The position numbers and the translations under genes were made by a program. A stretch of DNA of 64,000 bases from UBA2589 sp965223235 (lineage in GTDB: Bacteria; Gemmatimonadota; Gemmatimonadetes; Longimicrobiales; Gaopeijiaceae), in assembly GCA_965223235.1 (NCBI GenBank), contig CBDCVV010000022.1:558001-622000 (forward strand), given 5' to 3'. Within the stretch, counting starts at the first letter, position 1. The number at the start of each line of letters is the position of its first letter. Positions 1 to 9,375 of this stretch are shown here, in pieces. A model generated the notes under the pieces. It was not told the DNA's origin, did no database searches, and saw only the letters and a program-made list of their open reading frames with translations.

Positions 1-2
1 AC

Positions 3-794
3 TCCGTGCCCGCAGTGGGCGCGCGTGGGGGGAGCCGAGCCGCTCGCGAACGCTTGAAGCGCTTCATCACGTACCGGCTGTCACGCTACGCCGAGGACCG
101 CAACCACCCAGACCTCGAGGTCGTGAGCGGACTCTCTCCTTGGCTTCACTACGGGCATATCTCCACGCACGAGATCTTCCAGGCTATCGCCGACCATGAG
201 TCCTGGACCCCGCTCCGCCTGTCGGAAACCGCCGATGGGCGACGCCGAGGTTGGTGGGGCATGAGCGAGTCGGCCGAGGCCTTTCTGGATCAACTCGTGA
301 CGTGGCGAGAGCTCGGATTCGGATACTGTACCTTCGAGCCCGAGTACGCCTCCTATCACACCCTGTCCGACTGGGCGAAGGCGACCCTCGAGCACCATGC
401 GGCCGACGTGCGCGAACATATCTACTCGCTGGACGACTTCTCGGCCGCCGAGACGCACGACGAGCTTTGGAACGCGGCACAGAGGCAGCTGGTCGACGAA
501 GGCGTCATCCACAACTACCTGAGGATGCTGTGGGGCAAGAAGATTCTCGAGTGGACCAAGGGGCCGCGCGAGGCGATCCACGTCATGGTCGAGCTTAACA
601 ATCGGTATGCGATCGACGGGCGCGACCCGAACTCTTACAGCGGCATCTTCTGGTGTCTCGGCCGCTTCGATCGAGGCTGGCCCGAGCGCCCCATCTTCGG
701 CAAGGTCCGATCGATGACATCGGCCTCGACCCGTCGCAAGGTGTCGCTGGACGGATACCTCGAGCGGTGGGGTCGGTCGAGAAGCTCCAGGTGA
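3..794 (+). CDS. phr: Class II CPD photolyase, C-terminal part (5' end outside window)
   Basis: The reading frame is open to the left edge, so this is the C-terminal ~263 residues of a protein that is normally about 450 residues. It contains the FAD-binding helical domain of the class II cyclobutane pyrimidine dimer photolyases. Recognisable class II blocks are SGLSPWLHYGHIS, HNYLRMLWGKKILEWT and DGRDPNSYSGIFW, followed by ERPIFGKVRSM near the C-terminus. The enzyme uses blue light and reduced FAD to split cyclobutane dimers in DNA. The N-terminal antenna-binding Rossmann domain would lie outside the window. A GTG at position 6 lies within conserved sequence and is not taken as the start. It is followed by a ~190-bp gap with nothing recognisable and then the DUF885 gene, so it is probably a separate transcription unit. 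Confidence 0.9.
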   Translation, partial: SVPAVGARGGSRAARERLKRFITYRLSRYAEDRNHPDLEVVSGLSPWLHYGHISTHEIFQAIADHESWTPLRLSETADGRRRGWWGMSESAEAFLDQLVTWRELGFGYCTFEPEYASYHTLSDWAKATLEHHAADVREHIYSLDDFSAAETHDELWNAAQRQLVDEGVIHNYLRMLWGKKILEWTKGPREAIHVMVELNNRYAIDGRDPNSYSGIFWCLGRFDRGWPERPIFGKVRSMTSASTRRKVSLDGYLERWGRSRSSR

Positions 795-988
795 GGTGAG
801 GGAGAGAGCTTTTAAGGAGTTGCGAGCAGAAGACCGGTGACGACTCGCCACTTCACAAGCCGGAGGCGCGCCCCCACCTTCTCCCGCCCCGGTTCACCGC
901 ACACGGCGAGGCCGGTGATGCACTAACGACGCGGTGGCCGTTGCCGTGCCACAGACCCTCCCCGCCCGGACTCACGTCCCCGGAGGCC

Positions 989-2686
989 ATGAGCGACCCT
1001 GACGCGCAGCCGCAGCCTTGGATCGACGCCTTCCTCAGGTCGTACTACGAGCACCATCCTGTACACGCGACGTTCATCGGTGTCCATCGCTACGACGCAA
1101 GGCTACCGGACCCCTCCGAATCGGGGCTCGGAGACCTCCTCGCAACGGCGCAGACGCTCCTTTCAGACACGGCGACCCAAGGGCGCGTGACCGAACTCAC
1201 CGCCGAGACCGGCGCGTCGACACGATTCAACAGGATCGACGAGCGCCTCGCCCGCGGCTTCCTCCGGATACGCTCCTGGGAGCTCCAGTCGGAACACTTC
1301 GAGCGGGGGAACCCGAGTCACCACACAGGGGAGGCAGTCTTCGGGATACTAGGTCTCTTCCTGTCCGACTATGCCCCACTCGCGGAGCGAGCCGAGTCGG
1401 CGATCGATCGCATGCACCAGGTCACTCCCTATCTCGAGACGGCACGCGCCTCGGTCCAGGCCGCGCCATCTGAGTGGACGGCGCGCGCAATCCGGGAGTG
1501 CGACGGGGCACTCGCCTTCTTCACCGAAGGCGTCGAGCACCTGGCAACCAAGCTGAGTGGTAACGTCTCGGCCTTCCGAACCGCCGCGGGCCGAGCGGCG
1601 CGCGCCTTCTCGGATCACCGTGCTTGGCTCGAACACGATCTCCTGACCAAGCCACACGAGCGGTACGCCGCGGGACCAGAAGCGCTCGCGCTCCACATTC
1701 ACGATGGTCACTGCCTGCCCGACGAAGCCGACGAGATTGCGCGCTACGCCGAGGCCTGCCTCGCCGAAGCGGAGGCACGGCTGTCCGACGGTCTCCCCAC
1801 CAACCTCAGCGCAGCGCAGGGTCACGTCCCGCCGGACGAAGCCCTCCAAGTCCTACACCCGTCTGCGGAGCACTACTACCCACGCTATCAGGAGCTGTGG
1901 GACGACGTCCGTCACCTCGCGGAAGAGAAACGGCTCGTCACTTGGCCAGACTTCCCGATCCGGTACGTGCCGCGTCCCGAGTGGTGTAGGGCAGCGGCCC
2001 CGTTCCTCTACTTCCTCTTCTACAGGTCGCCGGCGGCCTTTGGACGTCCGGCAGTACACAACTACCTGGTGGCGCCACTCCCCGAGGGCGACCGCGCCGA
2101 CTTCCTACGCGCCAACAACGACAGCGTCATCAAACTGAACCATGTGATCCACCACGGCGGACTCGGGCACCACGTCCAGAACTGGCACGCCTTTCGGTCG
2201 GAGTCGCGGATCGGCCAGATCGCGGCCGTCGACTGTGCGGCGCGCACCGCCATGCACTGCGGCGGAACGATGGCCGAAGGCTGGGCTTGCTACGCGACCG
2301 ACCTCGCCTCCGAGGCGGGGGCGCTCACTCCTCTCGAGCAGTACGCGGAACTGAAGGGTCGGGCGCGCATGGCGGCGCGTGCGGTCGTGGACGTGCGCCT
2401 CCATCAGGGCCGCATGTCTTTGAACGAGGCGGCGGTGTTCTACCAACAGCGGGCAGGGATGAGCCCTAGGGCCGCTCGCGGCGAGGCGGTGAAGAACAGC
2501 ATGTTCCCCGGCGGCGCACTCATGTACCTGATGGGCACAGATGCGATTCACGATCTGAGGTCCGAGATGGTCAGGATCCTGGGCGCCGACTTCGACCTCT
2601 GTTCCTTCCATGACGAGTTCCTTTCGTATGGCTCGATTCCCGTGGCCGTGATCGCCGAAGAGATGAGGGCCGATCATGCTCAGTGA
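989..2686 (+). CDS. DUF885 family protein with altered HExxPGH motif
   Basis: A 565-residue protein of the DUF885 family, whose members resemble zinc metallopeptidases (often predicted carboxypeptidases) and normally carry an HExxPGH motif. Here the corresponding site reads HHGGLGHH (residues ~388-395), so the catalytic/metal-ligand Glu is replaced by His. The downstream EGWA-type motif (MAEGWACYATDLASE, from ~428) is kept. ATG 989 is chosen because family similarity begins just after it and GGAGG lies immediately upstream, although spacing is short; an in-frame upstream start at 941 adds only low-complexity sequence. It overlaps the next DUF885 gene by 11 bp and heads a run ending in a peptide ABC importer, suggesting a role in peptide processing. 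No signal peptide is visible. The family call is firm; catalytic activity is doubtful. Confidence 0.8.
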   Translation: MSDPDAQPQPWIDAFLRSYYEHHPVHATFIGVHRYDARLPDPSESGLGDLLATAQTLLSDTATQGRVTELTAETGASTRFNRIDERLARGFLRIRSWELQSEHFERGNPSHHTGEAVFGILGLFLSDYAPLAERAESAIDRMHQVTPYLETARASVQAAPSEWTARAIRECDGALAFFTEGVEHLATKLSGNVSAFRTAAGRAARAFSDHRAWLEHDLLTKPHERYAAGPEALALHIHDGHCLPDEADEIARYAEACLAEAEARLSDGLPTNLSAAQGHVPPDEALQVLHPSAEHYYPRYQELWDDVRHLAEEKRLVTWPDFPIRYVPRPEWCRAAAPFLYFLFYRSPAAFGRPAVHNYLVAPLPEGDRADFLRANNDSVIKLNHVIHHGGLGHHVQNWHAFRSESRIGQIAAVDCAARTAMHCGGTMAEGWACYATDLASEAGALTPLEQYAELKGRARMAARAVVDVRLHQGRMSLNEAAVFYQQRAGMSPRAARGEAVKNSMFPGGALMYLMGTDAIHDLRSEMVRILGADFDLCSFHDEFLSYGSIPVAVIAEEMRADHAQ

Positions 2687-3866
2687 CGAAACCCTCGCCT
2701 ACGGAGCGCGTGCGACGACCGCGCTTCTAGGCGTCGACGCGCTCTATCGGAAAGAGAGTGGGGATCCCACGGGGCTCGCAGTTCTAAACATGGACGTGGA
2801 GGGTCGATACATACCGGACACGTTCGAGGACTACGGGCAAGCAAGGCACTCCCTCCGCGAGCTGCGCGAAGATGCCGCATCCCTACCGGAGCCCGATCGC
2901 CGCCGGTACTACGACCAACTCTGTCACTCGACACTCGCCTTCGTCGAGTGGCGCTACTCAGGCCTCGACTTCGACGCCCGGCTTAGAGACTTCCTGCACG
3001 CCCCGGCCGCACCTGCGCCCGACGCGATCCTCGAAACGCTCCGCGCCAGGATGCGCACACTCCTCGACGCAATGGGATACTCGGGAGATTTGGCGGAACA
3101 GGCGTCCGCATGGGAGGAGCAAAACCGCGTCGCCCCTGATGCAGTCGGGGAGGTGCTCTCGGGTCTGCTGGACGAGGCTTGGGATCGCACGGAGACGGTA
3201 CTCGGCGGAATGCCGGGGCCGAAGTCCGACGGCATGGGTGTGCGGACCGTCACGGGTGTGGCCTACAACGCTCGTTGCGACTATTCGGCACGCACCATCG
3301 ATATCAACGTCGACCCGGTACTCACACGGCCGGGACTCAAGCACCTCGCCGTACACGAGGGGTACCCGGGCCATTGGCTGCAATTCAAGCTCCGGGAAAC
3401 GATGGCGAGCGACGGGCGGGCCGCGCCCGACGTCCTGCTGTCGGTGGTGAATAGCGCGAGTTCGTCGGTCTTCGAGGGCATCGCCGACTATGGCATCCAT
3501 CTCATCGACTGGGTCGACTCTGACGACGATCGGCTGCAAGCCCTCATGACCGTGTACCGCGCGGCGATCGGGACGGGTGCCGCGTGGCGGCTGCACGGCC
3601 TGAAGTGGAGCGAGGCGGATGCGACCGCTTGGCTCCGAGAGCAGGCACTCACGGGGGGCGAGGGGTGGGTGCAGAATCGGATGGCGTTCATCGCCGCACC
3701 ATCGCGGGCCGTGCTGATCTGGTCGTACTGGTGGGGAGAACAGTCGGTGGCGGCGGCCTTCGAGCGGATCGACGAAGGCGACCGCCCCGCTTTCATCGAC
3801 TACCTCTACGGGCGCATGCACTCGACCGAGACCGTGGCCATGTTCGAGAACGGAGCGAAGCGATGA
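2676..3866 (+). CDS. DUF885 family putative metallopeptidase
   Basis: A 396-residue DUF885 protein that keeps the expected putative zinc-binding motif HEGYPGH (residues 227-233) and a second family block FEGIADYGIHLI. It is shorter than the usual ~550-600 residues, so it lacks part of the standard N-terminal region. It begins 11 bp inside the preceding DUF885 gene and ends in an ATGA overlap with the solute-binding protein gene, so all three should be translated together. Having an intact and an altered DUF885 protein side by side suggests a heteromer or a regulatory/catalytic split, which is inference. With the importer downstream, a role in hydrolysing imported oligopeptides is the simplest model. 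Confidence 0.82.
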   Translation: MLSDETLAYGARATTALLGVDALYRKESGDPTGLAVLNMDVEGRYIPDTFEDYGQARHSLRELREDAASLPEPDRRRYYDQLCHSTLAFVEWRYSGLDFDARLRDFLHAPAAPAPDAILETLRARMRTLLDAMGYSGDLAEQASAWEEQNRVAPDAVGEVLSGLLDEAWDRTETVLGGMPGPKSDGMGVRTVTGVAYNARCDYSARTIDINVDPVLTRPGLKHLAVHEGYPGHWLQFKLRETMASDGRAAPDVLLSVVNSASSSVFEGIADYGIHLIDWVDSDDDRLQALMTVYRAAIGTGAAWRLHGLKWSEADATAWLREQALTGGEGWVQNRMAFIAAPSRAVLIWSYWWGEQSVAAAFERIDEGDRPAFIDYLYGRMHSTETVAMFENGAKR

Positions 3867-5533
3867 AGACGGAAGTGCTTTCAGTTGCTGCCAACTTGGT
3901 GGGCCCCGTGCGAGCGGCGGCACTCACCGTCGTGACCGCGACCACGCCCCTGCTCGTCCTCGGATGTGCGAGCGGTGAAGAAGCTCGTTCGCCACTCGAT
4001 CAGGTCGACGGGCGATCCGTTCTGCGTGTGGCGTACAATCGTGAGATCGACGTCCTGAACGCGCTGACGAGCCAGAATCTGGTCGACATCCAGTTCAGCA
4101 TGGTCGAGGGTCTGATCACGACCAACGAGAACAACACGTACATCCCGGTACTCGCCCGCGAGATCCCTACGGAAGAGAACGGGCTGGTTCAGGTCAACGC
4201 CGATGGCACCGTCACGATGACATGGCAGCTCCACGAGAACGTGCGATGGCATGACGGGGAGCCGTTCACCTCTGAGGACGTCTGCTTCACCTGGCGCTTC
4301 GTCACGAGCCCGGGATCTCAGGTGTACAACCGACACCAGTACCTCGGGATCACAGAGTGCGACGACTCGGTCGAGAACGAAGTCGTCTTCACCTGGGCGG
4401 GACCGCGCGCATACTACGCGGGCATCTTCGAGGCGATCCTCCCCGAACACGTCCTCGGCGATCTGACCGCTGAAGAGATCGTCAACTATAGCCCATACAA
4501 CCGGGGTGACGAGCTGGTCGGCACAGGGCCGTTTCGTTTCGCGGAATGGCGGGCCGGGGAGTACATCCGCGTGGTTCGCAACGACGACTACTGGCGGGGT
4601 CCGGAGTACCCGGCGATCGACGAGATCGTCTGGTCCTTCCTCCCGGACTCGAACACCCGACTGAACGCGATGAAGGCAGGACAGCATCACTTCGCTCAGA
4701 TCGAACCGACCCAAGTCACGGAGCTGTCGGGGATCGAAGGCTTCGACGTGCACCTCGTGAGCCAGAACACCTTCATGCACTTCGACGTCAGCCTGAATAC
4801 CGAGCGGGCGCGTGCACTCTTCTCAGACCGAGCAGTCCGGCAAGCGCTCTTTCACGCGATCGACCGGCAGGCGATCGCGGACCAGCTCATGCAGGGCACC
4901 GTCGAGATGGCGAATTCACCGCTCAACCCGACGGGCCCCTATCACAACCCCGACGTGCCCGGAGTCGTCTACGATCCTGAGCTCGCCGCACGGATGCTGG
5001 AAGACGCGGGTTGGATCCCGGGGGGGGACGGGATCAGGGAGAAGGACGGCCAGCGCTTTGCCTTCACGATGTTGAACCGCGCGGGCACTGCGGAACGGAT
5101 CGCGATCGCTCAGGTGATTCAGGCCCAGCTCAAGACGATCGGCGTCGAGATCGACTTCGAGACACTCGAGAACGCTGCATGGACGCAGCGTTGGCGCAAC
5201 GGGGATTGGGAGGCGCTCGTGAGCGCCTGGTTTCTGCCCGCCGACCCGTCGATCACGGGCCTCTACGCGTGCGATGGGCCCAACAACATGACCGGCTTCT
5301 GCGACGCCGCGCTCGACGAAATCATGGAGGGCTCCGACGAATACCTGGCCTTTGAGGGCCGGAAGAGCGCCTTGGACTCGGCTCAGATCGCTCTCGCCGC
5401 ATCGGCGCGCATGCTCCCGATCTACTACAACGTGGTGCCGGAGGTCGTCAGCGACCGAATCGAGAACTACCGCGGCTCGGGGACCAACTTCGGGAGCTTC
5501 TGGAATCTCTGGGAGTGGACCCTCGGTGGGTAG
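3863..5533 (+). CDS. Peptide/nickel-type ABC transporter substrate-binding lipoprotein (SBP family 5)
   Basis: A 556-residue extracytoplasmic solute-binding protein of the DppA/OppA cluster. The start ATG at 3863 overlaps the upstream stop (ATGA). The N-terminus is a long export signal ending in a lipobox LVLGC with the lipidated Cys at ~35. The mature part shows family-5 signatures: the opening VLRVAYNREIDVLNAL, WHDGEPFTSEDVCFTWRF, GTGPFRFAEWRAGEYI, and the helix RALFSDRAVRQALFHAIDR. It should capture a peptide or similar ligand outside the inner membrane and deliver it to the two permeases encoded directly downstream. Ligand specificity cannot be read from sequence. In-frame sequence upstream of 3863 belongs to a shadow frame of the preceding gene. 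Confidence 0.93.
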   Translation: MKTEVLSVAANLVGPVRAAALTVVTATTPLLVLGCASGEEARSPLDQVDGRSVLRVAYNREIDVLNALTSQNLVDIQFSMVEGLITTNENNTYIPVLAREIPTEENGLVQVNADGTVTMTWQLHENVRWHDGEPFTSEDVCFTWRFVTSPGSQVYNRHQYLGITECDDSVENEVVFTWAGPRAYYAGIFEAILPEHVLGDLTAEEIVNYSPYNRGDELVGTGPFRFAEWRAGEYIRVVRNDDYWRGPEYPAIDEIVWSFLPDSNTRLNAMKAGQHHFAQIEPTQVTELSGIEGFDVHLVSQNTFMHFDVSLNTERARALFSDRAVRQALFHAIDRQAIADQLMQGTVEMANSPLNPTGPYHNPDVPGVVYDPELAARMLEDAGWIPGGDGIREKDGQRFAFTMLNRAGTAERIAIAQVIQAQLKTIGVEIDFETLENAAWTQRWRNGDWEALVSAWFLPADPSITGLYACDGPNNMTGFCDAALDEIMEGSDEYLAFEGRKSALDSAQIALAASARMLPIYYNVVPEVVSDRIENYRGSGTNFGSFWNLWEWTLGG

Positions 5534-5536
5534 AGC

Positions 5537-6490
5537 GTGACGGCGTACATCGGGCGCCGACTCCTGCAGATGATCCCGCTGCTCCTCGGGATCAGCGTGG
5601 TCTTGTTCGCCGTCATTCAGGCGGCCCCGGGTGGCCCGGAGGGGGCGCTCCTGGAAAGCGGTCGCTTCATCGACCCAGACGTCATCGAAGCTTACCGCGA
5701 GCGCCTCGGTGTCGACCAGCCGGTTCCGGTTCAGTACGTGCGCTGGCTGACGAGCGCGCTCCGCGGTGACCTCGGCATCTCCTTCTCGACGACGCGACCC
5801 GTCCGTGAGATGATCGCCGAACGCCTCCCCGCGACACTCGAGCTCATGGGCGCATCCTTCCTCCTTGCCGCCATCCTCGCCTTCGGCATCGGGACACTGA
5901 GCGCGGTGCGCCAGTACTCATGGTTCGACCACATCGGAACGGGCTTCTCCTTTCTCGGGATCGCGATGCCGGTGTTCTGGTTCGCGCTGATTCTCCAGCT
6001 CGTCTTCGGGGTGTGGCTTCAGTGGCTCCCTGTCGCCGGGACGGAGACCGTCGGCGCGACCTCCCTAGGAGATCATCTCCGGCATCTAATCATGCCCGCA
6101 ACCGTGCTTTCGCTTCGCTACGTCGCGGGGTGGTCGCGGTATCTGCGCTCGAGCCTTCTCGCGGCCCTGCGCACCGACTACGTGCGCACGGCTCGCTCGA
6201 AAGGCTTGTCCGAATGGGTGGTCATCGGGGTGCATGCCACCCGCAACGCGCTCATCCCGGTTGTCAGTGTGATGGCCCTCAACATGGCCGGCCTCTTCTC
6301 CGGCGCGGTCATCACGGAAACGATCTTCGCCTGGCCCGGAATCGGGCGGATGTTCGTCCAGGCCATGTTCGCCCGCGACTACCCACTCCTCATGGGCATC
6401 CTCATGCTCGGGTCGGTGATGGTCGTCTTCTTCAACCTCGTCGCCGACATCGTCTACGGGGCGCTCGACCCGCGGATCCGCTATGAGTGA
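5537..6490 (+). CDS. DppB/OppB-type ABC transporter permease
   Basis: A 317-residue inner-membrane permease of the binding-protein-dependent transport family. It has an N-terminal membrane helix beginning IGRRLLQMIPLLLGISVVLF, a periplasmic loop, and five further helices. The EAA-type cytoplasmic coupling loop lies in LRTDYVRTARSKGLSEW. GTG 5537 is three bases after the upstream stop. The gene overlaps the second permease by 8 bp. It forms half of the translocation pore for the peptide-type importer. Confidence 0.94.
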   Translation: MTAYIGRRLLQMIPLLLGISVVLFAVIQAAPGGPEGALLESGRFIDPDVIEAYRERLGVDQPVPVQYVRWLTSALRGDLGISFSTTRPVREMIAERLPATLELMGASFLLAAILAFGIGTLSAVRQYSWFDHIGTGFSFLGIAMPVFWFALILQLVFGVWLQWLPVAGTETVGATSLGDHLRHLIMPATVLSLRYVAGWSRYLRSSLLAALRTDYVRTARSKGLSEWVVIGVHATRNALIPVVSVMALNMAGLFSGAVITETIFAWPGIGRMFVQAMFARDYPLLMGILMLGSVMVVFFNLVADIVYGALDPRIRYE

Positions 6491-7325
6491 GCGGGCGAGC
6501 ACCTGGCTCCGCATGCGTCGCCACAAACTCGCGGTCGCTTCCATCTTCGCCCTCGCCGTGATCGCCGTCGCGTGTGCTGCCGCACCCCTCGTCGCGGGGT
6601 ACGACTTCGACGCAATCGACCTGAGCAGCATCCGCACCCCTCCCTCTCTCGACCATTGGATGGGTACCGACGACCTAGGACGGGATCTCTTCACGCGCAT
6701 GCTCTACGGTGGACGCGTCTCGATGCTGATCGGTCTGCTCGCCGCGTTGATCGGCACCGGAGTGGGGTCCACGGTAGGCGCCCTCGCGGGCTTTTACGGC
6801 GGGTGGATCGACAACGTCCTCATGCGGGTCACGGACATTGTCTACGCGATCCCCACCCTGCCCTTGCTCATTGTCCTGGCTTCGTACACCGCCGCGACGG
6901 CAGGCTCGATGGCGCTCGTGATCGGCCTCCTCAGCTGGATGACGACGGCACGCGTCGTACGCGGAGAAGTGCTCTCGATTCGGGAGATGGCGTACGTCGA
7001 AGCAGCGCGCAGCTTGGGTGCGACGAATGCACGCATGATCGTGCATCACATCCTTCCGAACGCGGTCGGGCCGATCCTCGTGGGTGCTACACTGACGGTC
7101 GGCAACGCGATCATCGTAGAGTCGTCCCTCAGCTTTCTCGGTCTGGGCGTACAACCGCCCACACCGACGTGGGGCAACATGCTCATGGACGCCCAGGCGA
7201 CGATGGCGACAAAGCCGTGGCTGACGATCTTCCCAGGCTCGGCAATCCTCTTGGTCGTACTCGCCGTGAACTTCGTCGGGGATGGATTGCAAGACGCGCT
7301 GGACCCGACGGGACAGGAGGCGTGA
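6483..7325 (+). CDS. DppC/OppC-type ABC transporter permease
   Basis: A 280-residue permease, the partner of the DppB-type subunit. The N-terminus matches the OppC_N pattern (a short cytoplasmic stretch and a first helix from ~15, then the block DHWMGTDDLGRDLFTRMLYG). The coupling loop is EAARSLGATNARMIVHHILP, with the conserved EAA and G. It starts 8 bp inside the upstream permease gene and its stop overlaps the ATG of the first ATPase gene, consistent with stoichiometric translation. Confidence 0.94.
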   Translation: MSERASTWLRMRRHKLAVASIFALAVIAVACAAAPLVAGYDFDAIDLSSIRTPPSLDHWMGTDDLGRDLFTRMLYGGRVSMLIGLLAALIGTGVGSTVGALAGFYGGWIDNVLMRVTDIVYAIPTLPLLIVLASYTAATAGSMALVIGLLSWMTTARVVRGEVLSIREMAYVEAARSLGATNARMIVHHILPNAVGPILVGATLTVGNAIIVESSLSFLGLGVQPPTPTWGNMLMDAQATMATKPWLTIFPGSAILLVVLAVNFVGDGLQDALDPTGQEA

Positions 7326-8311
7326 TGTCGGCCTCCGATCTCCCTGATACCATCCTCCAGGTGCGGCACCTCACGACTCGGTTCTTCACGCGCAACGGGG
7401 TCGTGCGAGCCGTCGAAGACGTGTCGTATTCGCTGTCGCGAGGTGAGTCGATCGCGATCGTAGGTGAGAGTGGGTCGGGCAAGAGCGTCAGCGCCCTCTC
7501 TCTGATGGGTCTGGTGCCACCCCCCGGACGTGTCGTGCGGGGCGAGATCCTTCTCGACGGTGAGCCTATCCACGATTCGTCTCCGTCCGAGTGGCGCGCG
7601 CTTCGCGGGGCCAGGGTCGGCATGGTTTTCCAAGACCCGATGACATCGCTGAATCCGGTGCTCACCGTGGAGCGCCAGCTTACCGAAGGCATGCGCCGCC
7701 ACCTCGGGCTCGCTCGCGCCGAAGCCATTCAGGAGGCCGTGCGACTACTCGACCTCGTCGGCATCCCGGACGCCGAAGCACGGCTCAGCGACCACCCCCA
7801 CGAGTTCTCGGGTGGGCAGCGCCAACGGCTCATGATCGCGATGGCCCTCGCCTGTCGCCCTACGGTCTTGATCGCGGATGAGCCCACCACGGCTCTCGAC
7901 GTAACGATCCAGGAGCAGATCGTCCACCTACTCCGGCAACTCCAGGCGGAGCTCGGCATGAGCATCATCTGGATCACCCACGACCTTCCCCTCGTCGCCG
8001 GTCTCGCTGATCGCGTACTGGTCATGTACGCCGGCTCGATCGTCGAGGAGGCACCGGTCAAGGAGATCTTCTCAGCTCCGCGACACCCCTATACGCGTGG
8101 CCTGTTGGCCTCGATGCCCAGTCTCGCCGACGAGCCAGGCGGCCGTCTCACCACGATCCCCGGACGCCCTCCCGATCTACGCACCGACTTCGGGTGCTGC
8201 CCCTTCGAGGACCGATGCACGGAGGTCATACCCCGGTGTCAGGATGAGAAGCCGCAACTCGAGAGCGTCGGGGGCTCGCGGGTCGCGTGCTGGCGAGCGG
8301 AGGAGCAGTGA
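7325..8311 (+). CDS. DppD/OppD-type ABC transporter ATPase
   Basis: A 328-residue nucleotide-binding subunit. Walker A is GESGSGKS (residues 47-54), the Q-loop lies in FQDPMTSLNP, the ABC signature in FSGGQRQR, and Walker B with catalytic Glu in LIADEPTTALD. The C-terminal oligopeptide/dipeptide extension carries a Cys cluster (CCPFEDRC, PRC, VAC); in structures of related Dpp/Opp transporters the equivalent cysteines bind a [4Fe-4S] cluster. The start at 7325 overlaps the upstream stop by one base. It should pair with the following ATPase to power peptide import. Confidence 0.94.
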   Translation: MSASDLPDTILQVRHLTTRFFTRNGVVRAVEDVSYSLSRGESIAIVGESGSGKSVSALSLMGLVPPPGRVVRGEILLDGEPIHDSSPSEWRALRGARVGMVFQDPMTSLNPVLTVERQLTEGMRRHLGLARAEAIQEAVRLLDLVGIPDAEARLSDHPHEFSGGQRQRLMIAMALACRPTVLIADEPTTALDVTIQEQIVHLLRQLQAELGMSIIWITHDLPLVAGLADRVLVMYAGSIVEEAPVKEIFSAPRHPYTRGLLASMPSLADEPGGRLTTIPGRPPDLRTDFGCCPFEDRCTEVIPRCQDEKPQLESVGGSRVACWRAEEQ

Positions 8312-9375
8312 AAGGAACGTCACTTCCAGAAGCCACGACGGCGATCGCTGACCCTCGTGAAGTGCTTGTTCAGCTCAAGGACCTCCACACCCACTTCCCT
8401 CTCAGACGAGGCCTACTGCAGCGTAAGGCTGGCGCCGTCCGCGCGGTCGACGGAGTCACGCTGGACATCCACAGAGGCGAGACGCTCGGACTCGTAGGAG
8501 AGAGTGGGTCGGGGAAGTCGACAACCGCCCGGACGCTCCTTCGGCTTACGCCGGCGACCTCCGGCTCCGTGCTCTTCGCGGGGGAAGAGCTCACGACGAT
8601 GAACGCCGGCGACATGCGCTCCGTACGTCGACGGATGCAGATGATCTTCCAAGACCCGTACGCCTCGCTGAATCCACGCCACACGGTCGCGCGCATTGTC
8701 CGCGAACCGCTCGACATCTTCGATATCGGATCGCCGGGCGCGCGCACGGAAAGGGTACTCGAACTCCTGGATCTCGTCGGTCTCGAGGCCGAGCACGCCG
8801 ATCGCTACCCGAGCGAGTTCTCCGGCGGTCAGCGTCAGCGAGTCGGTATAGCCCGCGCTCTGGCGACGAGCCCCGAGCTCGTCGTCGCGGATGAACCGAT
8901 CTCCGCGCTGGACGTCTCGATTCAGGCACAGATCGTGAACCTGCTCGCCGATCTCAAACATGAGCTCGGGCTGACGTATCTCTTCATCGCGCACGATCTC
9001 TCGATGGTCCGACACCTGAGTGACCGTGTCGCGGTGATGTACCTGGGTCGACTCGTCGAAGTCGGGCCGACGGCGGAGGTTTTCAGTCGTACACTGCACC
9101 CGTATACGCGGGGCTTGATGTCCGCGATACCGGTCGCCGATCCGGCACGGATGGCCGAGCGACGCCAGCCGTCGATACGCGGGGACATACCAAGCGCGAC
9201 GGATCCGCCCACCGGGTGTCGGTTCCATCCTCGATGTGCATTCGCCACGGAGCTCTGCACCCAAGAGGATCCCATCGCACGTACGGTCGCCGGGCACCAC
9301 CCGGGACACCGCGTCGCGTGTCACCACGCCGAAACGATCTCAGACATTCCCCATACCCGAGAAACCATCGCATGA
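8308..9375 (+). CDS. DppF/OppF-type ABC transporter ATPase
   Basis: A 355-residue nucleotide-binding subunit with Walker A GESGSGKST, signature FSGGQRQRVGIARAL, Walker B VVADEPISALD and a Cys-containing C-terminal extension (GCRFHPRCAFATELC). GTG 8308 is preferred: it sits in a GTGA overlap with the upstream stop and has GGAGGAG just before it. An in-frame start at 8287 is possible but has poorer context. The region before the ATPase core (FPLRRGLLQRKAGAVRAVDGV) is typical of OppF/DppF. It completes the importer. Confidence 0.93.
   Translation: MKGTSLPEATTAIADPREVLVQLKDLHTHFPLRRGLLQRKAGAVRAVDGVTLDIHRGETLGLVGESGSGKSTTARTLLRLTPATSGSVLFAGEELTTMNAGDMRSVRRRMQMIFQDPYASLNPRHTVARIVREPLDIFDIGSPGARTERVLELLDLVGLEAEHADRYPSEFSGGQRQRVGIARALATSPELVVADEPISALDVSIQAQIVNLLADLKHELGLTYLFIAHDLSMVRHLSDRVAVMYLGRLVEVGPTAEVFSRTLHPYTRGLMSAIPVADPARMAERRQPSIRGDIPSATDPPTGCRFHPRCAFATELCTQEDPIARTVAGHHPGHRVACHHAETISDIPHTRETIA

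Noticed and set aside
3584..3862. N-terminal extension of the solute-binding protein
   Set aside because: Shadow of the DUF885 gene. A lipoprotein signal follows the ATG at 3863.
6572..7324. Long N-terminal extension of the first importer ATPase
   Set aside because: It lies entirely within the permease gene in another frame and is Arg/His-rich. The ATG at 7325 is positioned for coupling.
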